From the NCBI RefSeq assembly GCF_015477765.1, contig NZ_JADLQQ010000005.1, positions 434,001 to 498,000 of the forward strand: a stretch of 64,000 nucleotides of DNA, written 5' to 3'. Of the stretch, positions 24,151-32,243 are shown in pieces (position 1 is the stretch's first letter; every line of letters starts with the position of its first letter). Source of the stretch: Nocardia transvalensis (lineage in GTDB: Bacteria > Actinomycetota > Actinomycetes > Mycobacteriales > Mycobacteriaceae). Below the pieces are notes generated by a model. That model had not been told where the DNA came from and did no database searches. It saw only the letters and a program-made list of their open reading frames with translations. The position numbers were made by a program, and so were the translations under genes.

Positions 24151-25050
24151 TCACCGATCTCGGCCGGGATTCCCTTGTCGGGCGTGGATAAGGGTGAGGA
24201 GCTGGCGGATGGCGGGGTCGGGGTTGGCGCGGTGGACGGCGAGGACGGTGATTTCGGCGGCCGAGGGCGGGTTGTCGAGGGGGAGATAGGTGACGCCCGG
24301 GTAGGGGGTGGGCGGTATGAGGCTGACGCACAGACCGGCGGCGATGTAGCTGAGCAGGCCGATGGAGTTGTCGGAGCGGGCGTAGTCGCGGGGGGTGAAA
24401 CCGGCTTGGCGGCAGGCCAGTTGGATCTGGTGGCCCAGTTCGTGGACGTTCTCGCTGGGCAGGGCGAAGTTGTCGTCGCGGAGGTCGGCGAGGGTGATCG
24501 AGGTGGCGCCGGCCAGGCGGTGGGTGGCCGGGATCGCGGCGCGCAGAGTTTCGGTGTGGACCGTGATCACTTCCAGACCCGACGTATCGGGGGCGGGAGC
24601 GACGACGAAGGCGATATCGAGGGCGTCGGCCTGTACCAGTTCGATCAGGTCCCGGGCGGAGGGTTCCTGGCGGGTGTGCAGGTGCAGGTCGGGGAGGTGT
24701 TCGGCGGTGGCGGCGAGCAGGTCGGGGAAGTAGCGGAACGACAGCATGGTGCCCGAGCCGATGCGCAGGTCACCGGCCTGTCCGAGGCCGATGCGGCGGG
24801 CCCGGTCCACCGCGGCGTGCTGAGCCGACAGCAGGCGCGCCGCATCCTGGGCGAAGGCCGCCCCCGCGGCGGTCAGGCGCACCTTCTTGTTGCTGCGGTC
24901 GAGCAGTGCGACACCGATCCCGCGTTCGAGTCGTCCGATGGCCTGTGACAGCGGGGGCTGGCTGATCGACAACCGTTGCGCGGCGCGGCCGAAGTGCAGT
25001 TCCTCGGCGACGGCCAGGTATTGCTCCAACAGCCGGGGCGTCAGATCCAT
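24151..25050 (-). CDS. LysR-family transcription regulator
   Basis: A 299-residue LysR regulator. The N-terminal winged helix (LEQYLAVAEELHFGRAAQRL, then SISQPPLSQAIGRLERGIGV) is followed by a periplasmic-binding-protein-like sensor domain. ATG 25050 is chosen because homology starts at MDLTPRLLEQYLAVAEE; an upstream in-frame ATG would add 34 unlikely residues. It converges on the HD/SDR/CMD operon, and a similar 43-bp sequence precedes both units, so it probably controls that operon and itself. Confidence 0.9.
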   Translation of the reverse strand: MDLTPRLLEQYLAVAEELHFGRAAQRLSISQPPLSQAIGRLERGIGVALLDRSNKKVRLTAAGAAFAQDAARLLSAQHAAVDRARRIGLGQAGDLRIGSGTMLSFRYFPDLLAATAEHLPDLHLHTRQEPSARDLIELVQADALDIAFVVAPAPDTSGLEVITVHTETLRAAIPATHRLAGATSITLADLRDDNFALPSENVHELGHQIQLACRQAGFTPRDYARSDNSIGLLSYIAAGLCVSLIPPTPYPGVTYLPLDNPPSAAEITVLAVHRANPDPAIRQLLTLIHARQGNPGRDR

Positions 25051-25093
25051 ATCGAAAACCGTATCAGGCAGCCCGGGTAAAGACGGTTGACCG
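25051..25093 (-). promoter_or_regulatory. Candidate LysR autoregulatory site
   Basis: Directly upstream of the LysR start; matches 22011-22053 in 30 of 43 positions. Confidence 0.5.
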
Positions 25094-25304
25094 ACACGTG
25101 CGTGGTGGCCGATTCGACGGTATGGTGGCATGAGCAATGGGGGAAAGATCATTCAGCCGAAATGCCCTTCGCTGAAATTCGCGAGAGCACGGCGATTTTC
25201 GTTGTCCAGGAGCAGTCCCGGTGGGTACGGTGGGCAGTCTCGGTGAGTGGGGCTGATGCGGTTTTCTGGTGCGGAAAGACCTCGGGGGTACAGCGGCGGT
25301 TCTA

Positions 25305-26225
25305 ATGTCGCCCGCCATGAAGGTTTCGTTAATTTCCTTGATTGGCGCCGGTTTGGCGACTATTGCGTTGACGGCGACGACGGTGACGGCCCAGCCCGAG
25401 GTGGAGCCCGCACCCGGTGTGGAGTCCGCGCCGTCGGTGGAGGCCGTGGCCGGTGGAAAGATTGATTTACAAGGTGCGGTCAACGTCCGGGATATCGGCG
25501 GGTATCGCACCTATGACGGAAAGACGGTGAAGTCCGACAAGGCAATTCGTGCCGACGCGTTGAACGGGCTGACCGATTCCGACATCCAGAAACTCGCCGC
25601 GCTGAACCTGAAGCAGGTGATCGATCTGCGCACCCCGACAGAGGTCCGGATCATGGGTGCGGACAGGTTGCCGCCCGGCGTGCCACTCATCTCGCGTCCG
25701 ATCGATGACACCGGGATGCTGCAGCTGATGGTGCAGCTGATTCAGTCCAGGGATTACCAAAGGCAGCAGGAGGTCCTCGGCAACGGCGGTGCCGAGAACA
25801 TCATGAAGAAGATGTACATCTCCCTCGCGACCAGTGCCGATACCAAGGCCAAGGTCGCCCAGACCATTCGCGACCTCGCGGCCACCGACAGGCCCACGCT
25901 GTATCACTGCACCGCAGGCAAGGACCGCACCGGTTGGACGACTTATATCGTGCTGCGGGCGGTCGGCGTCCCGGAGCGCACCGCGCGCCAGGATTACCTG
26001 CTGTCGAACCAGTACCGCGCCGCCTCCGACGCCAAACTGCGCGAGCAGGTCAAGCAGGCGGGCTACATGGAGAATCCGGATCTGCTGATCCCCTTGCAGG
26101 AGGTCCGCAACGAGTACTTGGACACCGCGCTGCGGGAGATCGGCGACTTCGGCAGGTACCTGACCAACGGTCTGGGCCTCGACCCGCAGACGATCGTGCA
26201 ACTCCGCAGGAACCTGGTCGGCTAG
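25305..26225 (+). CDS. Secreted tyrosine-protein phosphatase (PtpB-like)
   Basis: A protein of about 306 residues with a signal peptide (VSLISLIGAGLATIALTA region, cleavage probably near AQPEV). The mature part begins with the family motif AVNVRDIGGYRT, and the P-loop is HCTAGKDRTGW, giving the catalytic Cys and Arg of the HCx5R signature. This family includes M. tuberculosis PtpB, a secreted lipid and protein phosphatase. ATG 25305 or 25317 both keep the signal peptide. A terminator follows the stop. Confidence 0.9.
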   Translation: MSPAMKVSLISLIGAGLATIALTATTVTAQPEVEPAPGVESAPSVEAVAGGKIDLQGAVNVRDIGGYRTYDGKTVKSDKAIRADALNGLTDSDIQKLAALNLKQVIDLRTPTEVRIMGADRLPPGVPLISRPIDDTGMLQLMVQLIQSRDYQRQQEVLGNGGAENIMKKMYISLATSADTKAKVAQTIRDLAATDRPTLYHCTAGKDRTGWTTYIVLRAVGVPERTARQDYLLSNQYRAASDAKLREQVKQAGYMENPDLLIPLQEVRNEYLDTALREIGDFGRYLTNGLGLDPQTIVQLRRNLVG

Positions 26226-26239
26226 ACACCCTCTGACCC

Positions 26240-26266
26240 GAGCCCCAGCGAATACCGCTGGGGCTC
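26240..26266 (+). terminator. Terminator after the phosphatase gene
   Basis: GAGCCCCAGCG (26240-26250) and CGCTGGGGCTC (26256-26266) form a perfect 11-bp stem with loop AATAC. Confidence 0.8.
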
Positions 26267-26294
26267 TGCGCGTTCTACGATCGCTCCCCGACGA

Positions 26295-26474
26295 TCAGAA
26301 GTGCGGATGACAGCCCAGGGAGGCGCTGTAGACGGCCGCCGGACGCTGGGACGCGGCCATGTTGCGGCGTTCCTCGCGCGTCAAGGTGCGACGGGCCAGC
26401 GAACGGCGAGCGTAGTCGCGCAGGGCGGGCAGCCAGGGGCGATGGTCGCCGTGGCGCAAGTGCGGACGGATCAT
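26295..26474 (-). CDS. Small basic protein, unknown
   Basis: A 59-residue Arg-rich protein (RDYARRSLARRTLTREERR) with AAGGAG about 9 bases before the ATG at 26474. The good ribosome site supports translation. I do not recognise the family. Confidence 0.55.
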   Translation of the reverse strand: MIRPHLRHGDHRPWLPALRDYARRSLARRTLTREERRNMAASQRPAAVYSASLGCHPHF

Positions 26475-26631
26475 TGCTGGGACTCCTTCACCTCCCGGGA
26501 CGGGGGAAGATCTATTGTTCCACCGATCCCACAAGAAATCTGTCGAAACTCTGTTGAAACAACAGGTGAACTCGCTGGGGCGGAAAGGATCTCGTACACC
26601 GGGGTTACGCGCCACCGCCGGGCGGCACCGC

Positions 26632-27081
26632 TCAGATCACGCGGCGGCGTGCGATCGCGCCCAGCACGGTCAGATCCAGATCGCCCGAAGCCTCGGTCCA
26701 GCCCATGGCCCGCAACTCCGACGGGGAGCCGACACCGAGGGCGTCGTGCAGTCCGTAGGCCACCGCGGCGGCCAATTCGATCAGTCCGGTCCGCGAGATC
26801 GGCCACAGCAGGGTGCGGTGCCAGTTCTCGATCTCGTGCGCGGGCACCGGCGGGGTCCACCCCAGTTCCCGTAATCGCTGTTCGGCGGCGGCGGAAATCG
26901 GTTCGGCCAGATAGTGATTGCCGGTGAGTTCGACGGTCAGCTTGATGTCGTACTGCAGAAACTGCACGTATCGGTTACCGGGCGCGGCGATGACCAGGGT
27001 GGCGCGCGAGGGCAGTTCGGACAGACATCGGGCCAGCGCCTGCACGAATCCGACCCATTCCGCAGCCACCGCTTCGCTCAT
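26632..27081 (-). CDS. TY-Chap/YbjN-like protein
   Basis: A 149-residue protein with the pattern of the actinobacterial TY-Chap domains, which are related to type III secretion chaperones and YbjN: RYVQFLQYD, a WTPP segment, then a helical C-terminal part with ELAAAVAYGLHDALG. These are thought to bind peptides; partners are unknown. It is a single gene with no obvious operon partner. Confidence 0.65.
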   Translation of the reverse strand: MSEAVAAEWVGFVQALARCLSELPSRATLVIAAPGNRYVQFLQYDIKLTVELTGNHYLAEPISAAAEQRLRELGWTPPVPAHEIENWHRTLLWPISRTGLIELAAAVAYGLHDALGVGSPSELRAMGWTEASGDLDLTVLGAIARRRVI

Positions 27082-27221
27082 CTGTCCCCCGGCGCCCTTC
27101 TCACGATGGGCCGATCATACGCCGTCGCCACCGCCGTGCCGCCGAAATACCGTGTGGGGTATCGGTTTCAGAGGCCGAGGCACCGGCGTCACCCTGGGTG
27201 ACGGGACGCCGGTGGGTGGCA

Positions 27222-27296
27222 CTATGCGCCGGGCCGTTTGCCGTGGTTGGCCTTCTTCTTGCGGCGGGCGCGTTTCTTGTCGGCGCGCTTGGACAT
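27222..27296 (-). CDS. Candidate ribosomal protein bL37 (24 residues)
   Basis: A 24-residue Lys/Arg-rich peptide starting MSKRADKKRARRKKK and ending ANHGKRPGA. The ANHGKRP end and the length match the mycobacterial large-subunit protein bL37 as I recall it, a peptide found by ribosome structures and missed by many annotations. AGGAG lies 9 bases before the ATG. It follows the SDR gene by 20 bp on the same strand. A paralogue elsewhere in the genome is possible. Confidence 0.72.
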   Translation of the reverse strand: MSKRADKKRARRKKKANHGKRPGA

Positions 27297-27316
27297 GATC
27301 GAATATCTCCTGTCTG

Positions 27317-28138
27317 TCAGTGGATTTCGGTGAGCCGAGCGGTGAGTTTGGCCAACCGGGTGCGAATACCCGGGTTGTCCACCAACGCAGCGGGTTTCGC
27401 CGGTTCCCGGCGGACGTAGTAGCCGCCGTCGACCACCGCGCCGCGCGGGTCGAACAGCGGCGCGATCTCCGCGGCCACCTCGGCGGCCGGGCGGCCCACC
27501 TGCCCGTACAGCTTCAGCATTCCGGTCTTCACATTGCCCGGATCCACGCTGACGGCGCTGAACGCACCGTCGTGAGTGTCGGCGAGGGTGCGGGTGAACA
27601 TGGTCAGCGCCAGCTTGGACTGCGCATAGACCGGCAGCGGCAGGTAGTACCCCTTCTTGCGGTCCAGATCGTTCCAGGCGATGGCGCCGCCGCGATGCAT
27701 TTCGGAGGAGATGTTGACGACCCGGCCCCGGGCGGCGGTGAGCGCGCCGGTCAGCGCCTTCGTCAGCGCATACGCCGCAAGGTAATTGACCTGCAGGGTC
27801 ACCTCGTGACCGGCCGCGGTGCGGGTGCGCCGCTCCGGGCCCACGATGGCGGCGTTGTTGACCAGCACGTCCAAAGTCGGCACGGTCCGGGCCAATTCGC
27901 CTGCCAGCGTGAGCACCGCGGCGAAGTCGGTGAAGTCGGCCACTACCAGACGCAGCCGCAACGGTTCGGCGCCGTCCTTGACCAGCTCTTCCAGGGCGAG
28001 ATCGCCGCTGGCCCGGTCGGGGGCGTGCACGATCACGGTGGCGCCGTCGTCGACCAGACGGCGGGCCAGGGCGAATCCGAGACCGCTGGTGGACCCGGTG
28101 ACGAGCGCGGTGGGAGCGGGAGAAACAGAATCGGGCAT
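27317..28138 (-). CDS. Short-chain dehydrogenase, retinol dehydrogenase-like
   Basis: A 273-residue SDR with TGSTSGLG, NNAA (LVNNAAIVG), Ser in NISSEMHRGG, and the catalytic pair in YAQSKLAL (YxxxK). The VDPGNVKTGM segment and the long substrate loop resemble the WW-oxidoreductase/retinol dehydrogenase group. It is upstream of, and likely co-transcribed with, the bL37 candidate. Confidence 0.88.
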   Translation of the reverse strand: MPDSVSPAPTALVTGSTSGLGFALARRLVDDGATVIVHAPDRASGDLALEELVKDGAEPLRLRLVVADFTDFAAVLTLAGELARTVPTLDVLVNNAAIVGPERRTRTAAGHEVTLQVNYLAAYALTKALTGALTAARGRVVNISSEMHRGGAIAWNDLDRKKGYYLPLPVYAQSKLALTMFTRTLADTHDGAFSAVSVDPGNVKTGMLKLYGQVGRPAAEVAAEIAPLFDPRGAVVDGGYYVRREPAKPAALVDNPGIRTRLAKLTARLTEIH

Positions 28139-28271
28139 GGGTCATCCATTCCGGAGCAGGGCAGGCCGATGCGGCCGCGCCGATCGGGCGCGACGGGACC
28201 TGCGCGTGAGAGGGGGAAAGACGTCGAGCGAATCCGGTACTACCGGTGACGAATTCGGCCGGGCTCGGCCG

Positions 28272-28436
28272 TCAGAGGATCAGCGAGCGGCACGATGGCG
28301 GCTCGTCCTCGCCGCCGAAGCCGAAACGCTCCAGACCGGTCGGCGCCGGCTCCCGGCGGCACGGCGACAACCCGCCGGTCCCGGACATATCCGGGATCGC
28401 CTGCGGGGCACGAAGGTTCGTGCGCATGTCGGCCAT
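28272..28436 (-). CDS. Possible small protein of 54 residues
   Basis: A short ORF from ATG 28436 with GGAG 5 bases upstream. It has two cysteines (SPCRRE and PPSCRSLIL) and a Gly-rich stretch (FGFGGEDE). It occupies the 417-bp gap between the SDR and GAP-family genes, where nothing else is seen. It could be a peptide precursor or chance. Confidence 0.35.
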   Translation of the reverse strand: MADMRTNLRAPQAIPDMSGTGGLSPCRREPAPTGLERFGFGGEDEPPSCRSLIL

Positions 28437-28555
28437 GACTCCATCAGACCTGGTGACGATGGTCTCGGGCAAGTTCCCGCCGCCGTCTTGACGAAAAATT
28501 TCCGCGTCGTCCCCTCGACTGCCCTGCCCCTATCCACTACACGCCGGGATCGACG

Positions 28556-29251
28556 CTAAGCGGCCGCGAGCCCGCTGATCGCCCCGCGCACCAACACGAT
28601 TCCCGCGATGGCCAGGGCCCACCCGGTGGCGCTGTCGGCATGCCGGGACAGGAATCCGTCGACCTTGGTCAACAGCGGTTCGATCGCGGAGTGCAGCAGC
28701 GACCGTCCGGCGATCAACACCAGCGCGGGCACCACCATGACCACGCAATACCCGGCCAGCAAGGCGATCGAGACACCGATCGGCAGATCGCTGGACACCA
28801 GCAATCCGATCGCGCCGAGGTACGGCACCATCGAAAACGCTTCCAGCGTACCCGCACTCACCGCGAGCACGGCCAGCCCGCCCGCGGAGGACTGCCGCTG
28901 CAGGGCCCGGGTGCGCCAGGCGGCCGTGCGGTCGGGCTCACCGCGGGCCCGGCGCTTCTTGGAATCGAACCGCCAGGACACCGCGAACAGCGCGACGCCC
29001 AGCAGTAACTGCGGCACCAGCACGACCGGGCTGTGTGCCAACCCGCCCAGCCGATCCCAGCCCGTGCTCACGACGGTCATGAGCACCACGCCGAGCATGA
29101 AGTAGAAGACCGCGATGGCGGCGAGATAGACCAGCATCCGCCGCGCGGGTGGCCGGTCCGGGGCCAGCAGCAGCCAGATCGGGACGATGAGGGTGCCGAT
29201 GCTGGTGCTGTCCACCAGGGCAAGTCCGATGAGGGCCGGAATCAGGATCAC
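28556..29251 (-). CDS. GAP-family (Sap/LysE-like) membrane protein
   Basis: A 231-residue protein with about six hydrophobic segments and a basic cytosolic loop in the middle (SKKRRARGEPDRTAAW). The N-terminal LIGLALVDSTSIGTLIVPIW matches the actinobacterial GAP/Sap family, whose M. tuberculosis member Sap helps export sulfolipid-1. The cargo here is unknown. It is divergent from the two-component system. Confidence 0.8.
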   Translation of the reverse strand: MILIPALIGLALVDSTSIGTLIVPIWLLLAPDRPPARRMLVYLAAIAVFYFMLGVVLMTVVSTGWDRLGGLAHSPVVLVPQLLLGVALFAVSWRFDSKKRRARGEPDRTAAWRTRALQRQSSAGGLAVLAVSAGTLEAFSMVPYLGAIGLLVSSDLPIGVSIALLAGYCVVMVVPALVLIAGRSLLHSAIEPLLTKVDGFLSRHADSATGWALAIAGIVLVRGAISGLAAA

Positions 29252-29359
29252 GCAGCCAGACTCGCCTGCGGCGCACTCGCGCGGCGTCGGCCGTCGGATC
29301 GAACGCGGGTCCTCATTTCGGCTGACCCCGATTCTGCGGGCCTGTGCTGTGATGGTGCT

Positions 29360-30562
29360 GTGAAGCAGTGGAACGCGTTGTCGGCCACGGTGCAGGACGT
29401 GCTCATCGCGCTGCTCTCGTTCGCCGTGGGCGCGGCTCTGTATCTGTCCGGCCTCTACCCGATGGCCATTCCGTCCCCCGATCGCCCTCTGGCAGTCCGG
29501 TTCGGCGTGCTTGCGCTGCTGTGCACGGCGACCCTGCTGCGGCGGCGCACACCGATGTCGGCACTGGTTTTCGGGCTGGTGCCGATCGGCATCGACGCGG
29601 TGCTGGGCCCCACCTTGCCGATCTGGATCATCTACTCGGACCTGATCTACGCGGCATGCCTGTACGCCACCCGGCCCCGATCACGCGTCGTGGTTGTCGT
29701 GTGCTCGGTGGTCATGGCGGCGATCCCGCTCGCGGTCCTCGTGGCCACCGGCAACTGGCGGCTGATGGCGATCGCGTTCGCGGCGGCGTTCGCGTTCATC
29801 GGCATGCCGATCTGGTGGGCGCTGGCCGTGCGCCATCACAAGGAGATGGCCGAGGCCGAACACGCCCGCGCGCAAGCCCTGGAGCTGGTCGCCGAACTGG
29901 ACCGGCGCGCGGCGATTGCCGACGAGCGCAAGACCATGGCCCGCGATCTGCACGACGTGATCGCCGGTCATCTCTCGGCGATCGCCATCCAGTCCGAGGC
30001 CGTCCTCGGCCTGCTCGCCCGTCAGGACGCCGATCCGGCGGTCACCGGTATCCTCGGCTCGATCCGCTCCAACAGCGTTGCCGCCCTGCAGGAGATGCGC
30101 GCCATGATCGGGCTGCTGCGCCGCGACGACGGGGGCGCCGACGAGGCCGCCGCGCCACGCGGGCTGGCCCAGCTCCCCCTCCTGATCGACGCCGCCCGGG
30201 CCACGGGAATTGCCGTGCGCGTGCGGGATTCGAGCGACAGCGCGGCGCTGCCGAGCGTGGTGGATCAGGCCGCCTACCGAATCATCCAGGAGGGGTTGAC
30301 CAATGCGATGAAGCATGCGCCGGGCCGCGCGGTCGATATCGCGGTCGACGCCGAGGGCGACGCATTGACGCTGTCGGTGTGCAATCCGCTCCCGGCCCCC
30401 GTCGCCCGCGACGGTGACGAGGCAGAATACGCCCGGCGCGGCCTGATCAACATGCGCGAGCGGGCCGCCGCCCTCGGCGGAAGCCTCACGGCCGGACCCG
30501 ATGACGGCGGCTGGGTGGTGCGAGCCCGGCTGCCGCTGCACGACAAACCGGAGGTGGCATGA
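29360..30562 (+). CDS. Sensor histidine kinase (HisKA_3 type)
   Basis: A 400-residue membrane sensor. Several transmembrane segments occupy residues ~10-160, then a coiled linker, the phospho-acceptor box (ARDLHDVIAGHLSAIA, His in DLHD), and an ATPase domain with the N-box IIQEGLTNAMKHA and a Gly-rich end (RRGLINMRERAAALGG). It is of the NarL-partner class. GTG 29360 is the likely start; the open frame extends further left without homology. Its 3' end overlaps the response regulator gene. Confidence 0.93.
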   Translation: MKQWNALSATVQDVLIALLSFAVGAALYLSGLYPMAIPSPDRPLAVRFGVLALLCTATLLRRRTPMSALVFGLVPIGIDAVLGPTLPIWIIYSDLIYAACLYATRPRSRVVVVVCSVVMAAIPLAVLVATGNWRLMAIAFAAAFAFIGMPIWWALAVRHHKEMAEAEHARAQALELVAELDRRAAIADERKTMARDLHDVIAGHLSAIAIQSEAVLGLLARQDADPAVTGILGSIRSNSVAALQEMRAMIGLLRRDDGGADEAAAPRGLAQLPLLIDAARATGIAVRVRDSSDSAALPSVVDQAAYRIIQEGLTNAMKHAPGRAVDIAVDAEGDALTLSVCNPLPAPVARDGDEAEYARRGLINMRERAAALGGSLTAGPDDGGWVVRARLPLHDKPEVA

Positions 30563-31203
30563 CGATTCGGGTGCTGATCGCCGACGACCACGGCGCGATC
30601 CGGGCCGGGCTGCGGGTGATTCTGGATACCGCCGACGGTATCGAGGTGGTCGGCGAGGCCGCCGACGGCGATATCGCGGTGGCCCAGACCAAGGCGCTGC
30701 GACCGGATGTCGTGCTGATGGATGTGCGGATGCCCGGCGTGGACGGCATCACCGCGACCGAGCGGATCGTCGCCGACGGCCTCGCCAGGGTACTCATCCT
30801 CACCACCTTCGACCTGGATGAATACGTCTTCCGCACGCTGCGCGCGGGCGCCTCCGGCTTCATCCTGAAATCGGCCTCCGGCCCGGCGCTGGTCGACGCG
30901 GTCCGTGCCGTGGCCGCCGGAGACGGGGTGCTCGCCCCGGAGGTCACCCGGGCGGTGATCACCGCCTTCGCCGCCGGCAGCCCACCCGCCGAACCGCAGC
31001 CGGACCTGCTCGCCGACCTCACCGACCGCGAACGCGAGGTGCTCGATTGCCTCGGCGAGGGCCTGTCCAACGCACAGATCGCCGGGCGCCTCTACATCGG
31101 CGAGGCCACCGTGAAGACGCACGTCTCGCGGGTGCTGACCAAGCTCGGCGTGCGCTCCCGGGTCCAGGCCGCCATCCTCGCCCGCGAGGCCGGTCAGCGC
31201 TGA
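30559..31203 (+). CDS. NarL/LuxR-type response regulator
   Basis: A 214-residue regulator with a receiver domain (acidic pocket IADDH, phospho-acceptor Asp55 in LMDVRMPG) and a C-terminal LuxR helix-turn-helix (LTDREREVLDCLGEGLSN, GEATVKTHVSRVLTKLGV). The start overlaps the kinase stop (ATGA). The adjacent GAP-family and MpaB genes are candidate targets, but no binding site is obvious. Confidence 0.95.
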   Translation: MTIRVLIADDHGAIRAGLRVILDTADGIEVVGEAADGDIAVAQTKALRPDVVLMDVRMPGVDGITATERIVADGLARVLILTTFDLDEYVFRTLRAGASGFILKSASGPALVDAVRAVAAGDGVLAPEVTRAVITAFAAGSPPAEPQPDLLADLTDREREVLDCLGEGLSNAQIAGRLYIGEATVKTHVSRVLTKLGVRSRVQAAILAREAGQR

Positions 31204-31286
31204 CATGCGACCTTGCCCCGAGATCGACATAGTGAGATGATTCGAATATAAGTCTCTCATTGTCGAGTGATCAAAGGAGATCACCC

Positions 31287-32192
31287 ATGACCGCTTCAGT
31301 CGCACGCATCGATCGGAAGACCCGAGAGGACCGGCGGCCGTTCGGGCCGGGCTCGCGCATGTGGGACGAGGCCGGGCTGATCACCTTCTCCCTGACCGGC
31401 GGGTCGGCATTTCTGCTGCAGACGATGGAACCCACGATCGCCGCTGTGGTGGACGAACATTCGACCTTCCGCACCGACCCGCTCGGCCGCGCGGCCCGCA
31501 GTATCGCCTCGGTGATGATGTGGATCTACGCGGGCGAGGAGGCCCTGGCCGAGGCGGATCGGCTGCGCACCATGCACGCGACGCTGAACACCGTCGACGC
31601 CCACGGCGTCCGGCACACCGCGCTGTCGTCGGGTCCCTGGGCGTGGGTGCTGCACACGGCCGTCTACGCCTACACCGAGGGCAACCGATACTTCACGCGC
31701 CAGGAACTGACCGAGGCCGAAAAAGAGCAGTACTACCGGGAGGTGGTGCAGCTCATGCGCAATTTCTCGGTGGCGCCCAAGGAGATTCCCGCCACCTACG
31801 CCGAGTGGGAGAAGTTCTTCGCCGACACGGTCGAAACCCACTTGGAGCCCAACGAGGTCGCCTACGACTATCTACGCGTCATCCGCACGATCGGGCGACC
31901 GTCGTTCGTCCCGCGTGCGCTGAACCCGCTGTGGAAGGTGGCGGCCGCGCCGGTCGGGCGGTTGCAGTACTTCTTCACCGTCGGCACCACCCCCGACAGC
32001 GTCCGCCGCAAACTCGGCCTGCGCTGGTCGGCCACCGACGAGCTGACCCTGCGCGCCCTCGGCTGGACCATCGGCCGCACCGTGCCGCTGCTGCCGGAAC
32101 GCCTGCGCTACTTCCCCATCGCCTACGAGGCCCGCCGCCTCGAGCGCGACCGCGCCCGCCTGCGCAAGATGATCGATCTGCGGCCGCTTTAA
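31287..32192 (+). CDS. MpaB/DUF2236-family oxygenase
   Basis: A 301-residue protein of the DUF2236/MpaB family, which includes the haem-dependent latex-clearing protein of rubber-degrading actinomycetes. The motif region RHTALSSGPWAWVLHTAVYAYTE and the PALNPLWKVAA-like segment fit. There is no signal peptide. ATG 31287 follows AAGGAG. The substrate is unknown. Confidence 0.85.
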   Translation: MTASVARIDRKTREDRRPFGPGSRMWDEAGLITFSLTGGSAFLLQTMEPTIAAVVDEHSTFRTDPLGRAARSIASVMMWIYAGEEALAEADRLRTMHATLNTVDAHGVRHTALSSGPWAWVLHTAVYAYTEGNRYFTRQELTEAEKEQYYREVVQLMRNFSVAPKEIPATYAEWEKFFADTVETHLEPNEVAYDYLRVIRTIGRPSFVPRALNPLWKVAAAPVGRLQYFFTVGTTPDSVRRKLGLRWSATDELTLRALGWTIGRTVPLLPERLRYFPIAYEARRLERDRARLRKMIDLRPL

Positions 32193-32243
32193 GTACCCCG
32201 GTTCCGGGGGCTGGACCTGCGTCCGGGCAGACTCGATAGTCCT

